NCBI GenBank assembly: GCA_963771295.1
Contig: CAVYTB010000008.1
Location: 434,001-498,000 of the forward strand
Length of the DNA: 64,000 bases
Source: Acidiferrum sp963771295
Lineage (GTDB): Bacteria > Acidobacteriota > Terriglobia > Acidiferrales > UBA7541
Reading direction: 5' to 3'
Shown here: piece by piece, positions 34,164-41,575 of the stretch
Position numbering within the stretch: position 1 is the stretch's first letter
Layout of the letters: every line of letters starts with the position of its first letter
The notes under the pieces: generated by a model
What the model saw: the letters and a program-made list of their open reading frames with translations, nothing else
The model's database searches: none
What the model was told of the DNA's origin: nothing
Program-made: the position numbers and the translations under genes

Positions 34164-35567
34164 ATGAACCGATTCTTAAACGCATTCGCGAATCTCTTCC
34201 GGATCGAAGATCTCCGGAACCGGCTGTTCTTTACGCTGGGACTCCTGGCGGTCTATCGACTCGGCGCGCACATTCCCACGCCTGGCATCAATACGGGTGT
34301 GTTGACGGAATTATTCAAGCAGGCTGCCGGGTCTATGCTGGGCATCTTCGATCTGTTCAGCGGAGGCAACGCCCGCCGCATGACGATTTTCGCGCTCGGC
34401 ATCATGCCGTACATCACCTCGTCGATCATCCTGCAATTGATGACCGTGGTGTTTCCGTACCTGGAGCGGCTGCAAAAAGAAGGCGAACTCGGCCGCCGCA
34501 AGATCACGCAGTACACGCGCTACTTGACGATTGTTCTCAGCATCGTGCAGTCCACCACCATCGCTACGGCTTTGCAGTCGCAGTCCCTGGCCGGCCAGTC
34601 GCTCGTATATCATCCGGGTTTGCCCTTCGTGCTGATGACCATTCTCACGCTGACTACCGGCTCCGCCTTCATCATGTGGTTGGGCGAGCAGATCAGCGAT
34701 CGCGGCATCGGCAACGGCATGTCGCTCATCATTTTCGTTGGTATCGTAGTGGGCTTGCCCCGCGGCATCTTCGACCTGTATGAAAAGGCCAAGACGCAGG
34801 CGTGGGGCGCGTTTACCCCGCTGGCCATCATTCTCCTGATCATGTTGATGATCGCCGTCGTGGCTTTCATCGTGTTTGTCGAAGGCGCGCAGCGACGCAT
34901 TCCGGTGCAGTACGCCAAGCGCGTAGTAGGTCGCCGCATGATGGGCGGTCAATCCACGTACCTTCCTCTGCGCGTGAATTCCGGCGGCGTGATTCCGCCG
35001 ATTTTCGCAAGTTCGTTGCTGGCATTTCCCGCCACTGCCGCGCTGATGCTGGGAAGTCGCTGGCCATTCATCAAGAACATCGCGGAAACGCTGAAGTGGG
35101 GCGAGCCACTGTACACCGTCATCTATGTTTCGCTGATCATCCTGTTTGCCTTTTTCTATGTCGGCATCGTGTTTAATCCCACGGAACTCGCCGACAACAT
35201 GCGCAAGAACGGCGGATTCATTCCAGGGATTCGTCCCGGCCGCAGCACCTCGGAATACGTCAGCATGATCCTGAAACGCTTGACGTTTATCGGCGCCGTC
35301 TACCTCGCGCTGGTTTGCTTGCTTCCGGAATGGATGATTGCCGGTATCCACCTGAATCACTTGCCCGCTTGGCTGGGTGGCAACTGGTTCGACCGTTGGC
35401 CGCAGTGGATTTTGAACGGACTTGGCGTGCAGTTTTACTTTGGCGGTACTTCTCTCTTGATCGTGGTCGGCGTGGCGATGGACACCGTGCAGCAGTTGGA
35501 GGCACAACTCGTCATGCGCAACTACGAGGGCTTTGCGCGGAAGGGCCGTTTGCGCGGCCGCCGCTAG
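34164..35567 (+). CDS. secY: Protein translocase subunit SecY
   Basis: Channel of the Sec translocon, ten membrane segments. The N-terminus FANLFRIEDLRNRLFFTLG, plug region GGNARRMTIFALGIMPYIT, the loop NRGIGNGMSL-like DRGIGNGMSLIIF and the C-terminal cytoplasmic loop NPTELADNMRKNGGFIPGIR are all present; it ends LVMRNYEGFARKGRLRGRR. 467 residues, slightly longer than E. coli (443). It will export the many signal-peptide proteins of the window. Confidence 0.98.
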   Translation: MNRFLNAFANLFRIEDLRNRLFFTLGLLAVYRLGAHIPTPGINTGVLTELFKQAAGSMLGIFDLFSGGNARRMTIFALGIMPYITSSIILQLMTVVFPYLERLQKEGELGRRKITQYTRYLTIVLSIVQSTTIATALQSQSLAGQSLVYHPGLPFVLMTILTLTTGSAFIMWLGEQISDRGIGNGMSLIIFVGIVVGLPRGIFDLYEKAKTQAWGAFTPLAIILLIMLMIAVVAFIVFVEGAQRRIPVQYAKRVVGRRMMGGQSTYLPLRVNSGGVIPPIFASSLLAFPATAALMLGSRWPFIKNIAETLKWGEPLYTVIYVSLIILFAFFYVGIVFNPTELADNMRKNGGFIPGIRPGRSTSEYVSMILKRLTFIGAVYLALVCLLPEWMIAGIHLNHLPAWLGGNWFDRWPQWILNGLGVQFYFGGTSLLIVVGVAMDTVQQLEAQLVMRNYEGFARKGRLRGRR

Positions 35568-35579
35568 GGAGACGACATC

Positions 35580-36278
35580 GTGGCGCTGCAAGAGCGTCCT
35601 GTCGAAAAACTCGACCGCGCGGTAATTTTTCTCGGGCCTCCGGGCTCCGGGAAAGGCACCCAGGCGAAAGAGCTGGCCAGAAAGTTTGGCATTCCGCATC
35701 TTTCGACCGGCGACATGCTTCGCGAGCACGTCGCCAAGGGAACGCCGCTGGGACTGAAGGCCAAGCCGCTGATGGAACGCGGCGAGTTGGTGCCGGACTC
35801 GGTGGTTTTGAAGATGATCGCGGAGCGCATCGAGCGGCCCGATTGTTTTCACGGTTTTGTGTTCGACGGTTTTCCGCGAACCGTCACCCAGGCGAAGTAT
35901 CTGGGTGAATTGCTGAAGCAGAACGGTCTGCATCAGCCGTTCGTGATTCACATGATCATCGGTCACTCGGTGCTCATGCGCAGGATGACCGGGCGAAGGA
36001 TCTGCAAGAAGTGCGGCGAGATTTACAATATTTTCGATCGGCCGCCGAAGGTTGAAGGAATTTGCGATATCGATGGCGGCGAATTGTTCCAGCGGCCTGA
36101 CGATCGCGAAGAAGTCGTAAAGCCGAGGTTGCAGGCGTACGAGAAACAGACGGCGCCCCTGGTGATGTACTACCGGCGGCTGGGCTTGCTTCACGATGTC
36201 GATGCGCGCAAGAGCGTTGAGGAAGTGCAAGCGGACATCCTCCAGGCTTTGTCGGGCATTATTCGCGGAGTGCGGTAA
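35580..36278 (+). CDS. adk: Adenylate kinase, zinc-lid type
   Basis: AMP + ATP to 2 ADP. P-loop GPPGSGKGT (19-27), FDGFPRT (95-101), and a lid with C142, C145, C162 and D165, the Cys3-Asp pattern of metal-binding lids. GTG start 35580 after AGGGAGACGACATC. 232 residues; about ten extra at the N-terminus. It sits between secY and map as in many bacteria. Confidence 0.97.
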   Translation: MALQERPVEKLDRAVIFLGPPGSGKGTQAKELARKFGIPHLSTGDMLREHVAKGTPLGLKAKPLMERGELVPDSVVLKMIAERIERPDCFHGFVFDGFPRTVTQAKYLGELLKQNGLHQPFVIHMIIGHSVLMRRMTGRRICKKCGEIYNIFDRPPKVEGICDIDGGELFQRPDDREEVVKPRLQAYEKQTAPLVMYYRRLGLLHDVDARKSVEEVQADILQALSGIIRGVR

Positions 36279-36284
36279 CGACAG

Positions 36285-37058
36285 ATGGCCATTCAATTAC
36301 GCAGCGCCGCGGAACTGGAAAAGATGTACCGCGCGGGCCAGGTAGTTCACGATGTTCTGAACGCGCTTCGTGAGGCAGTCAAACCGGGTATGACCACGAT
36401 GGACCTCGAACAGCTAGCCGAGGAAATCATCGCCAAAGGCCCGGGTAAGGCGGCGTTCAAGGGTTATCGCGGGTATCCCTGCGTGCTGTGCACTTCGGTG
36501 AACAGCGAGATCGTACACGGGATTCCGTCGCCCAAACGCAAGTTGCGCGAGGGCGACATCGTATCCATCGACTTTGGCATGGAGGTCGACGGCTACTTCG
36601 GGGATTCGGCGGTTACCGTGCCCGTGGGACACATCGCTCCCGAGCTGCAGAAGCTCCTCGATGTGACTCGCGAATCGCTGGATCGCGCGATCGACAAGAT
36701 GCGCCCGGGCAACCGCCTCGGCGATGTCGGCCACGCGGTGCAGAGTTGGGTGGAGTTGCACGGCTATTCGGTAGTGCGGGAATTTGTGGGTCACGGCATC
36801 GGCACCAAGATGCACGACGAGCCCAATCTGCCGAATTATGGTGAGCCGGGACGCGGACCGCGTTTGCAGGAAGGCATGGTGATCGCCGTCGAACCGATGG
36901 TGAACGCCGGCCGGCCGGAAGTGCAGATGCGCGGCGAGTGGGTGGCGGAAACGGCCGATGGCAGTCCGTCGGCGCATTTCGAGCACACGATCGCGGTGAC
37001 CGCGAACGGGCCGTGGATTTTGACCCGGCCGAAGACTATGACCGGGCCGAGCTGGTGA
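36285..37058 (+). CDS. map: Methionine aminopeptidase, type I
   Basis: Removes N-terminal Met from new proteins; works with two metal ions. The ligands are seen: SIDFGMEVDGYFGDSAV (two Asp), FVGHGIGTKMHDEP (His), IAVEPMVN (Glu) and FEHTIAV (Glu), with the substrate histidine in NSEIVHGIP. 257 residues without an N-terminal zinc extension. Starts seven bases after adk. Confidence 0.97.
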   Translation: MAIQLRSAAELEKMYRAGQVVHDVLNALREAVKPGMTTMDLEQLAEEIIAKGPGKAAFKGYRGYPCVLCTSVNSEIVHGIPSPKRKLREGDIVSIDFGMEVDGYFGDSAVTVPVGHIAPELQKLLDVTRESLDRAIDKMRPGNRLGDVGHAVQSWVELHGYSVVREFVGHGIGTKMHDEPNLPNYGEPGRGPRLQEGMVIAVEPMVNAGRPEVQMRGEWVAETADGSPSAHFEHTIAVTANGPWILTRPKTMTGPSW

Positions 37059-37061
37059 AAC

Positions 37062-37140
37062 AGTCTTAAGTTGTAAGTTTTAAGTAATAAGTAAAGCGGC
37101 CTTACTTAAAACTGATTACTTAGAACTTACGACTTACAAC
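37062..37140 (+). repeat. Heptad-repeat hairpin, map-infA spacer
   Basis: Left arm 37062-37096: AGTCTTA, AGTTGTA, AGTTTTA, AGTAATA, AGTAAAG. Right arm 37102-37140: TTACT, TAAAACT, GATTACT, TAGAACT, TACGACT, TACAAC. Loop of only five bases. It is the most regular copy and fills almost the whole spacer. Confidence 0.88.
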
Positions 37141-37151
37141 AACGGGAGAAT

Positions 37152-37415
37152 ATGCCGAAGCAGCCGTTTGAAGACAAGAAGAAAGGCGACTCTGGTAATC
37201 CGAAAGAGGACGCAATCGAAGTAATGGCCACGGTCATTGAACCGTTGCCCAACGCGATGTTTCGCGTGGAGCTGGAGAACAAGCACCAGGTTCTGGCGCA
37301 TGTCTCCGGCAAGATGAGAAAGAATTTCATCCGCATTCTTGCGGGAGACAAGGTCGCGGTGGAGCTTTCGCCCTACGACCTGACCCGCGGGCGGATCGTT
37401 TACCGCTATAAGTAG
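37152..37415 (+). CDS. infA: Translation initiation factor IF-1
   Basis: OB-fold factor that blocks the A site during initiation. KEDAIEVMATVIEPLPNAMF, RVELENKHQVLAHVSGKMRK and NFIRILAGDKVAVELSPYDL then TRGRIVYRYK are diagnostic. 87 residues; the first 17 are a charged extension not usual in IF-1. ATG 37152 follows GGGAGAAT. Confidence 0.97.
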   Translation: MPKQPFEDKKKGDSGNPKEDAIEVMATVIEPLPNAMFRVELENKHQVLAHVSGKMRKNFIRILAGDKVAVELSPYDLTRGRIVYRYK

Positions 37416-37481
37416 CGGCTGGTTTTGGCGGCAAGGGTTTTGTAGTGGCCACGTTCAGGTGGCCGAATAGGAGCAAGCGGT

Positions 37482-37595
37482 ATGAAAGTTCGGGCTAGCG
37501 TTAAAAAGATTTGTGACAAGTGCAAGGTGATCCATCGCCGCGGCGTGGTTCGGGTGATTTGCACCAACCCGAAGCACAAGCAGCGGCAGGGATAG
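37482..37595 (+). CDS. rpmJ: 50S ribosomal protein L36, zinc-binding type (bL36)
   Basis: Only 37 residues: it starts MKVRASVKKICDKCKVIHRR and ends TNPKHKQRQG. C11, C14, C27 and H32 form the zinc site. ATG 37482 follows AGGAGCAAGCGGT, and TAG is at 37593. It lies in the expected place between infA and rpsM. Confidence 0.97.
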   Translation: MKVRASVKKICDKCKVIHRRGVVRVICTNPKHKQRQG

Positions 37596-37638
37596 GGCAG
37601 TCAAAGCACGCGAAAGTTTTTGAAAGGAACAAATAAAC

Positions 37639-38028
37639 ATGGCACGTATCGCAGGTGTTGATCTTCCGCCGCAAAAGCGCCTCTGGGTCGGCTTGACCTC
37701 GATCTATGGCATCGGACAGGTGCGCGCGAAGAGCATTGCCGAAAAGGCCAATGTCGATTTCACGAAAAAGATTCGCGACTTGACCGAGGACGAAGTCAAC
37801 CGCATCCGCAACGTCATCGAGCAGGAAGGCCGCGTGGAAGGCGATCTCCGCAAAGAGATCCAGATGAATATCCGTCGCCTGATCGAAGTCCAGGCGTACC
37901 GCGGCATCCGTCATCGCCGCAATCTTCCGGTTCGCGGGCAGCGCACGCACACCAATGCGCGCACGCGGAAGGGTCCGCGCCGTGGCGCCGTTGCCGGCAA
38001 GAAGCAGATCAAGGGCAAGAAGGGCTGA
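37639..38028 (+). CDS. rpsM: 30S ribosomal protein S13 (uS13)
   Basis: 30S head protein bridging to the 50S. MARIAGVDLPPQKRLWVGLT, IYGIGQVRAKSIAEKA, and the tail RGQRTHTNARTRKGPRRG are typical. 129 residues. ATG 37639 after AAAGGAACAAATAAAC. Confidence 0.98.
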   Translation: MARIAGVDLPPQKRLWVGLTSIYGIGQVRAKSIAEKANVDFTKKIRDLTEDEVNRIRNVIEQEGRVEGDLRKEIQMNIRRLIEVQAYRGIRHRRNLPVRGQRTHTNARTRKGPRRGAVAGKKQIKGKKG

Positions 38029-38031
38029 GGC

Positions 38032-38066
38032 AGTTCTTAGTTCTCAGTTTTAAGTTTTCAGTAAAG
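38032..38066 (+). repeat. Heptad-repeat half element, rpsM-rpsK spacer
   Basis: Five forward units: AGTTCTT, AGTTCTC, AGTTTTA, AGTTTTC, AGTAAAG, beginning three bases after the rpsM stop. No reverse arm follows before rpsK, so this copy cannot fold on itself. Confidence 0.75.
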
Positions 38067-38091
38067 AAGAAAGAAGAGTCTGGAGTGAAAC

Positions 38092-38550
38092 GTGGCTAAA
38101 GAGCAGAACGCAGCACCCGACGCATCGGCAGTACCAGCGAAGCCGGCAGCGGCTGCGGGTAAACGCAAAAAGGAATTTAAAAAGAAGAAAGAGCGCCGCA
38201 TTGTGCCCCACGGCATCGTGTATGTGGCTGCGTCCTTCAACAACACGCAGATCAGCATCACCGATCCGGACGGCCGCACGCTTTGCTGGTCATCGGCCGG
38301 CGCAATCGGCTTCAAGGGTTCGCGCAAGGGCACGCCTTACGCCGCGCAGCAGGCTTCGTTGTCTGCCGCCGGCACCGCTCGCGACCAGTTCGGGATGAAG
38401 AGCGTAGAGGTGAAGGTGAAGGGCCCGGGCTCCGGACGCGAGTCCGCCGTTCGCGCTCTTGCCGCCGCCGGATTGCACATTGTGGCTATCCGCGACGTTA
38501 CGCCCATGCCGCACAACGGCTGCCGTCCGCCAAAGCGCCGCCGCGTCTGA
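38092..38550 (+). CDS. rpsK: 30S ribosomal protein S11 (uS11)
   Basis: Platform protein that contacts the E-site mRNA. GIVYVAASFNNTQISITDPD, GFKGSRKGTPYAAQQAS and the C-terminus DVTPMPHNGCRPPKRRRV are diagnostic. GTG start 38092. 152 residues; an Ala/Pro then Lys-rich leader of about 25 residues is extra. Confidence 0.97.
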   Translation: MAKEQNAAPDASAVPAKPAAAAGKRKKEFKKKKERRIVPHGIVYVAASFNNTQISITDPDGRTLCWSSAGAIGFKGSRKGTPYAAQQASLSAAGTARDQFGMKSVEVKVKGPGSGRESAVRALAAAGLHIVAIRDVTPMPHNGCRPPKRRRV

Positions 38551-38560
38551 GCGCCAGTAG

Positions 38561-38578
38561 CACAGGCTTTAGCCTGTG
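38561..38578. repeat. Short perfect hairpin in the rpsK-rpsD spacer
   Basis: CACAGGCT, TT, AGCCTGTG: an 8-bp stem preceded by AGTAG. Other spacers of the window have hairpins of the same build but different stem sequence (37447-37464, 39349-39370, 40943-40960, 41513-41530, 62730-62750). Confidence 0.55.
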
Positions 38579-38640
38579 GGTTTTGAAAAAGGATTTTGAA
38601 AAAGGGATTTTCGAACAGTTTGCTGAAGGGAGAATAGAAG

Positions 38641-39273
38641 TTGGCAAGACATCGAGATGCAGTCTGCCGCCTGTGCCGCCGGGAAGGGCAGAAACTATTT
38701 CTAAAAGGCCTGCGGTGCTTCACGGACAAGTGCGCGATTGAGAAGCGTAACTTTGTACCGGGACAGCACGGGCAGTCGCGGCGCGCCAAAGTTGCCGGCT
38801 ACGGCCTGCAGCTGCGCGAGAAACAGAAGACCAAGCGCACCTACGGTCTGCTTGAGCGCCAGTTCCGCAATTATTTCGAGAAGGCGGAACGTGCCAAGGG
38901 TCCTACGGGTGAAAACCTGATCATCATGCTGGAGCGGCGTTTGGATAACGCGGTGTGGCGCGCAGGCTTGGCGTCCTCCCGTTCCCAGGCGCGCCAACTG
39001 GTGCTCCACGGTCACGTGCGGATCAACGGGAAGAAAGTGAACATCCCGTCGTACCAGGTGAACGTGGGCGAAGAAATCGCCATCAAGGAAAAAATGCACC
39101 AGAACGCCATGGTCCTGGAAGCGCGCAATGTGGCGCAAAGCCAGAGCGCCGTGCCGTGGCTGGAGCAGGAGCGCGAGCAGTTCAAGGCCAAGGTTGTGGC
39201 CCTGCCAAAGCGCGAAGACGTGCAGACACCGCCAATCAACGAGCAGCTCATCGTCGAGTTGTACTCGAAGTAG
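38641..39273 (+). CDS. rpsD: 30S ribosomal protein S4, zinc-binding type (uS4)
   Basis: Primary 16S assembly protein. TTG start 38641 (family start MARHRDAVCRLCRREG). C9, C12, C26 and C31 make a zinc site as in Thermus S4. KQKTKRTYGLLERQFRNYF, then the S4 RNA-binding domain RRLDNAVWRAGLASSRSQAR and LVLHGHVRINGKKVNIPSY. 210 residues. In E. coli S4 represses the alpha operon. Its TAG stop overlaps a heptad unit. Confidence 0.97.
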   Translation: MARHRDAVCRLCRREGQKLFLKGLRCFTDKCAIEKRNFVPGQHGQSRRAKVAGYGLQLREKQKTKRTYGLLERQFRNYFEKAERAKGPTGENLIIMLERRLDNAVWRAGLASSRSQARQLVLHGHVRINGKKVNIPSYQVNVGEEIAIKEKMHQNAMVLEARNVAQSQSAVPWLEQEREQFKAKVVALPKREDVQTPPINEQLIVELYSK

Positions 39274-39334
39274 TTCTAGGTTTTAAGTCTGAAGTCTGGT
39301 CTCACTTGAAACTTAGTACTTACAACTTAGAATT
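39272..39334 (+). repeat. Heptad-repeat hairpin, rpsD-rpoA spacer
   Basis: Left arm 39272-39299: AGTTCTA (starting within the rpsD stop codon), GGTTTTA, AGTCTGA, AGTCTGG. Right arm 39301-39334: CTCACT, TGAAACT, TAGTACT, TACAACT, TAGAATT. The arms almost touch. Confidence 0.8.
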
Positions 39335-39348
39335 TTGCAGAGGTTTTG

Positions 39349-39370
39349 GCGGTTGGTTATAGCCAACCGC
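39349..39370. repeat. Short hairpin before rpoA
   Basis: GCGGTTGG pairs with CCAACCGC around TTATAG. It ends about 15 bases before the rpoA ATG and contains no obvious ribosome site itself. Confidence 0.5.
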
Positions 39371-39386
39371 AGAAGGAAGGAACACG

Positions 39387-40415
39387 ATGTGGAAGGGATT
39401 TCAAAAACCGAAGCGTCTCGCATCTGAGCCGGAATCGCTCACCGAGCAGTACGGGCGGTTTTCCGCGCAGCCATTCGAGCGCGGCTGGGGCACAACGGTT
39501 GGGAATGCACTCCGGCGCGCGCTGCTGAGCTCCATTGAGGGTGCGGCGATCACCGCGGTAAAAATCGAAGGCGTGTTGCACGAGTTCTCTTCGATTCCCG
39601 GAGTGGTTGAGGATGCCACGGACATCATCCTGAACCTGAAGCAGGTGCCCATCAAGCTGAACAACGACCTGCCGAAGACCATCTACCTGAACGTCGAGCA
39701 GCCCGGCGTGGTTACCAGCGCTCAGATTGAGGAAGACGCGGATTTCGCGGTACTCGACAAGAGCGTGTACATTGCCACCGTCAGCGAAGGCGGCAAGCTG
39801 CAGATCGAGATGCGCGTCAAGAACGGCCGCGGCTATGTGGCCGCCGACCGCAACTACGACGAAGATCTGCCCATCGGATACATTCCGGTGGACAGCGTGC
39901 ACTCGCCTGTTCGCAAGGTGAACTACTCGGTGGAATCGGCCCGCCTTGGCCAGATGACCGACTACGAAAAGCTGATGCTGGAAGTGTGGACCAACGGCGC
40001 GCTGACTCCGCAGGACGCGATTGGCTATGCCGCGAAGCTGGTAAAGGATCACATGACCATCTTCATCAACTTCGAAGAACCGGTGGACAATGTCGAGCTG
40101 CCTCAGGATATCATCCACGATCCGCGCCTCGAGCACCTGGACCGCTCCGTCGAAGAGCTCGAACTCTCCGTGCGCAGCTACAATTGCCTGAAGAACGCCA
40201 ATATTCAGTCCATCCGCGAGCTCGTGCAGAAGAGCGAAAACGAAATGCTGAAGACCAAAAACTTCGGCCGCAAGTCGCTCAACGAGATCAAAGATATACT
40301 GGTGAAGATGGGCCTCAGCCTGGGCATGAAGTTCGATGAGCACGGCCGCATCATCTGGCCGCCGCTCCCCAGCCAGACTTCCATGCCGAGCTCCGACGAG
40401 TCCGTCGGGCTATAG
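39387..40415 (+). CDS. rpoA: RNA polymerase alpha subunit
   Basis: Assembly platform of RNA polymerase and contact for UP elements and activators. N-terminal domain: RFSAQPFERGWGTTVGNALR then RALLSSIEGAAITAVKIEGV. After the linker (about 235-255) the C-terminal domain has VEELELSVRSYNCLKNANIQ, SIRELVQKSENEML and FGRKSLNEIKDILVKMGLSLG. 342 residues. ATG 39387 follows GAAGGAAGGAACACG. Its TAG stop is the first three bases of a heptad unit. Confidence 0.98.
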   Translation: MWKGFQKPKRLASEPESLTEQYGRFSAQPFERGWGTTVGNALRRALLSSIEGAAITAVKIEGVLHEFSSIPGVVEDATDIILNLKQVPIKLNNDLPKTIYLNVEQPGVVTSAQIEEDADFAVLDKSVYIATVSEGGKLQIEMRVKNGRGYVAADRNYDEDLPIGYIPVDSVHSPVRKVNYSVESARLGQMTDYEKLMLEVWTNGALTPQDAIGYAAKLVKDHMTIFINFEEPVDNVELPQDIIHDPRLEHLDRSVEELELSVRSYNCLKNANIQSIRELVQKSENEMLKTKNFGRKSLNEIKDILVKMGLSLGMKFDEHGRIIWPPLPSQTSMPSSDESVGL

Positions 40416-40440
40416 AACTTACAACTTACCACTGAGAACT
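40413..40440 (+). repeat. Heptad-repeat half element, rpoA-rplQ spacer
   Basis: Four reverse-type units: TAGAACT, TACAACT, TACCACT, GAGAACT. The first begins with the rpoA stop codon. No forward arm is present here; forward units without a partner are found at 38032-38066. Confidence 0.7.
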
Positions 40441-40457
40441 TTTTAAAGGGATAAACG

Positions 40458-40877
40458 ATGCGACATCTGAAGTCAGGCTCAAAACTCGGACGTAACCCGT
40501 GGCACCGCCGCGCGACGTTGCGCAACCTCGTCACCAACCTCTTCGAGCACGGACGGATCACCACTACGCTTACGCGCGCCAAGGCAACCCGGCCCGTTGC
40601 GGAAAAGATGATCACCCTAGGCAAAAAAGACACTCTGCAGGCGCGGCGCCAGGCAGCCAGCTACATCATGACGCCCGCCGTCACCAAGAAGCTCTTCAGC
40701 GAAATCGCGCCGAAATTTGCGGATCGCGCGGGCGGTTACACGCGGATTATTCCCGCGGGCATCCGCGTTGGCGATGGCGCGAAGGTTGCCATTCTTGAAC
40801 TTGTCACCTACGAATTCAAGAAAAAGGAAAAGAAAGAGAAGAGCAAAGTCGAAGAAGCCGTCGAAGCCAAAAGCTAA
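40458..40877 (+). CDS. rplQ: 50S ribosomal protein L17 (bL17)
   Basis: Tunnel-exit neighbour, last gene of the block. MRHLKSGSKLGRNPWHRRAT, LRNLVTNLFEHGRITTTLTR and AKATRPVAEKMITLGKKDTL are diagnostic, and GGYTRIIPAGIRVGDGAKVA ends the core. 139 residues with a Lys/Glu-rich tail. Confidence 0.98.
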   Translation: MRHLKSGSKLGRNPWHRRATLRNLVTNLFEHGRITTTLTRAKATRPVAEKMITLGKKDTLQARRQAASYIMTPAVTKKLFSEIAPKFADRAGGYTRIIPAGIRVGDGAKVAILELVTYEFKKKEKKEKSKVEEAVEAKS

Positions 40878-40900
40878 GCAGCTCCGCAACAACATCCTTC

Positions 40901-40937
40901 AGCCCGCCACGGAATCCCGCGGCGGGCTTTTTCTTTT
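40901..40937 (+). terminator. Terminator of the ribosomal block
   Basis: AGCCCGCC (40901-40908) pairs perfectly with GGCGGGCT (40921-40928), followed by TTTTCTTTT. It lies 23 bases after rplQ. Confidence 0.88.
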
Positions 40938-40969
40938 GGAGTGCGGTGGCTCGCCACCGCTTTTGACCC
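40937..40969 (+). repeat. 33-bp direct repeat, copy 1
   Basis: Identical over 33 bases to 41507-41539. It contains the hairpin GCGGTGG, CTCG, CCACCGC followed by TTTTGACCC. The copies are 570 bases apart and flank the interrupted gene at 41023-41490. Confidence 0.85.
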
Positions 40970-41022
40970 TGTCGCGCTGACCACAGGCTTAATTTTCGCT
41001 TGCCGATTCATACAATTCGGCC

Positions 41023-41490
41023 ATGGCATTCGATCCAAGAGTCGCAGAAGCCCGGTTGGCGCTAGAACTCATCGAGACAGCTGAGATGCCAAAACTCGCT
41101 TGGGATGCTCTCGAAGCCGGACTCGATGGGCCAGCCTTCCGCCGCCTTGCGGCTTTTGAATTTCCTACCTTTGTTGAGACTCGCGACCTATTGCCGCGGG
41201 TGATGGAGGACATGCACCTGATGTAGCTGGGTGCAGGCGAGGCTGCGCTCCGTTTGGCCAAGATTCGCGCTCAGGAAGTTCTTCGGTCCAACGCGGATGT
41301 CCTTCGGCACGTCGGGGACTTTCACTACCTTTGGGTTCAAGCCGACTATTGCTACGAATTGGACGAATACGGAAGCCTTGGTGATGAAGCCTACGTGGCC
41401 CGCTACATGGGGCAAGCTGAGACGGAGATCCGCGCTTGGGTCCTGGACCGATTCAATAAGCTGGCTTCCGCTTATCCGTCTCAGGACTAG
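41023..41490 (+). pseudogene. Unrecognised gene broken by one in-frame TAG
   Basis: The frame from ATG 41023 runs 67 codons to TAG at 41224-41226 and then continues in the same frame, without another stop, for 88 codons to the TAG at 41488. Joined, it would be a soluble, mostly helical protein of 155 residues (first part PKLAWDALEAGLDGPAFRRL; second part RLAKIRAQEVLRSNADVLRH and YCYELDEYGSLGDEAYVARY). Sequence character and codon use do not change across the stop. It could be a recent nonsense mutation, a sequencing or assembly error, or a readthrough site. I do not recognise the family. Confidence 0.65.
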
Positions 41491-41506
41491 GGCACTCTGA
41501 CTCGCA

Positions 41507-41539
41507 TGGAGTGCGGTGGCTCGCCACCGCTTTTGACCC
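41507..41539 (+). repeat. 33-bp direct repeat, copy 2
   Basis: Second exact copy of 40937-40969, 17 bases after the end of the interrupted gene and 37 bases before the amidase stop. Its hairpin could act as a terminator for the interrupted gene. Confidence 0.85.
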
Positions 41540-41575
41540 CGCACCCGCTAGCTGAAGCGATCGCTAGCAGTAAGT

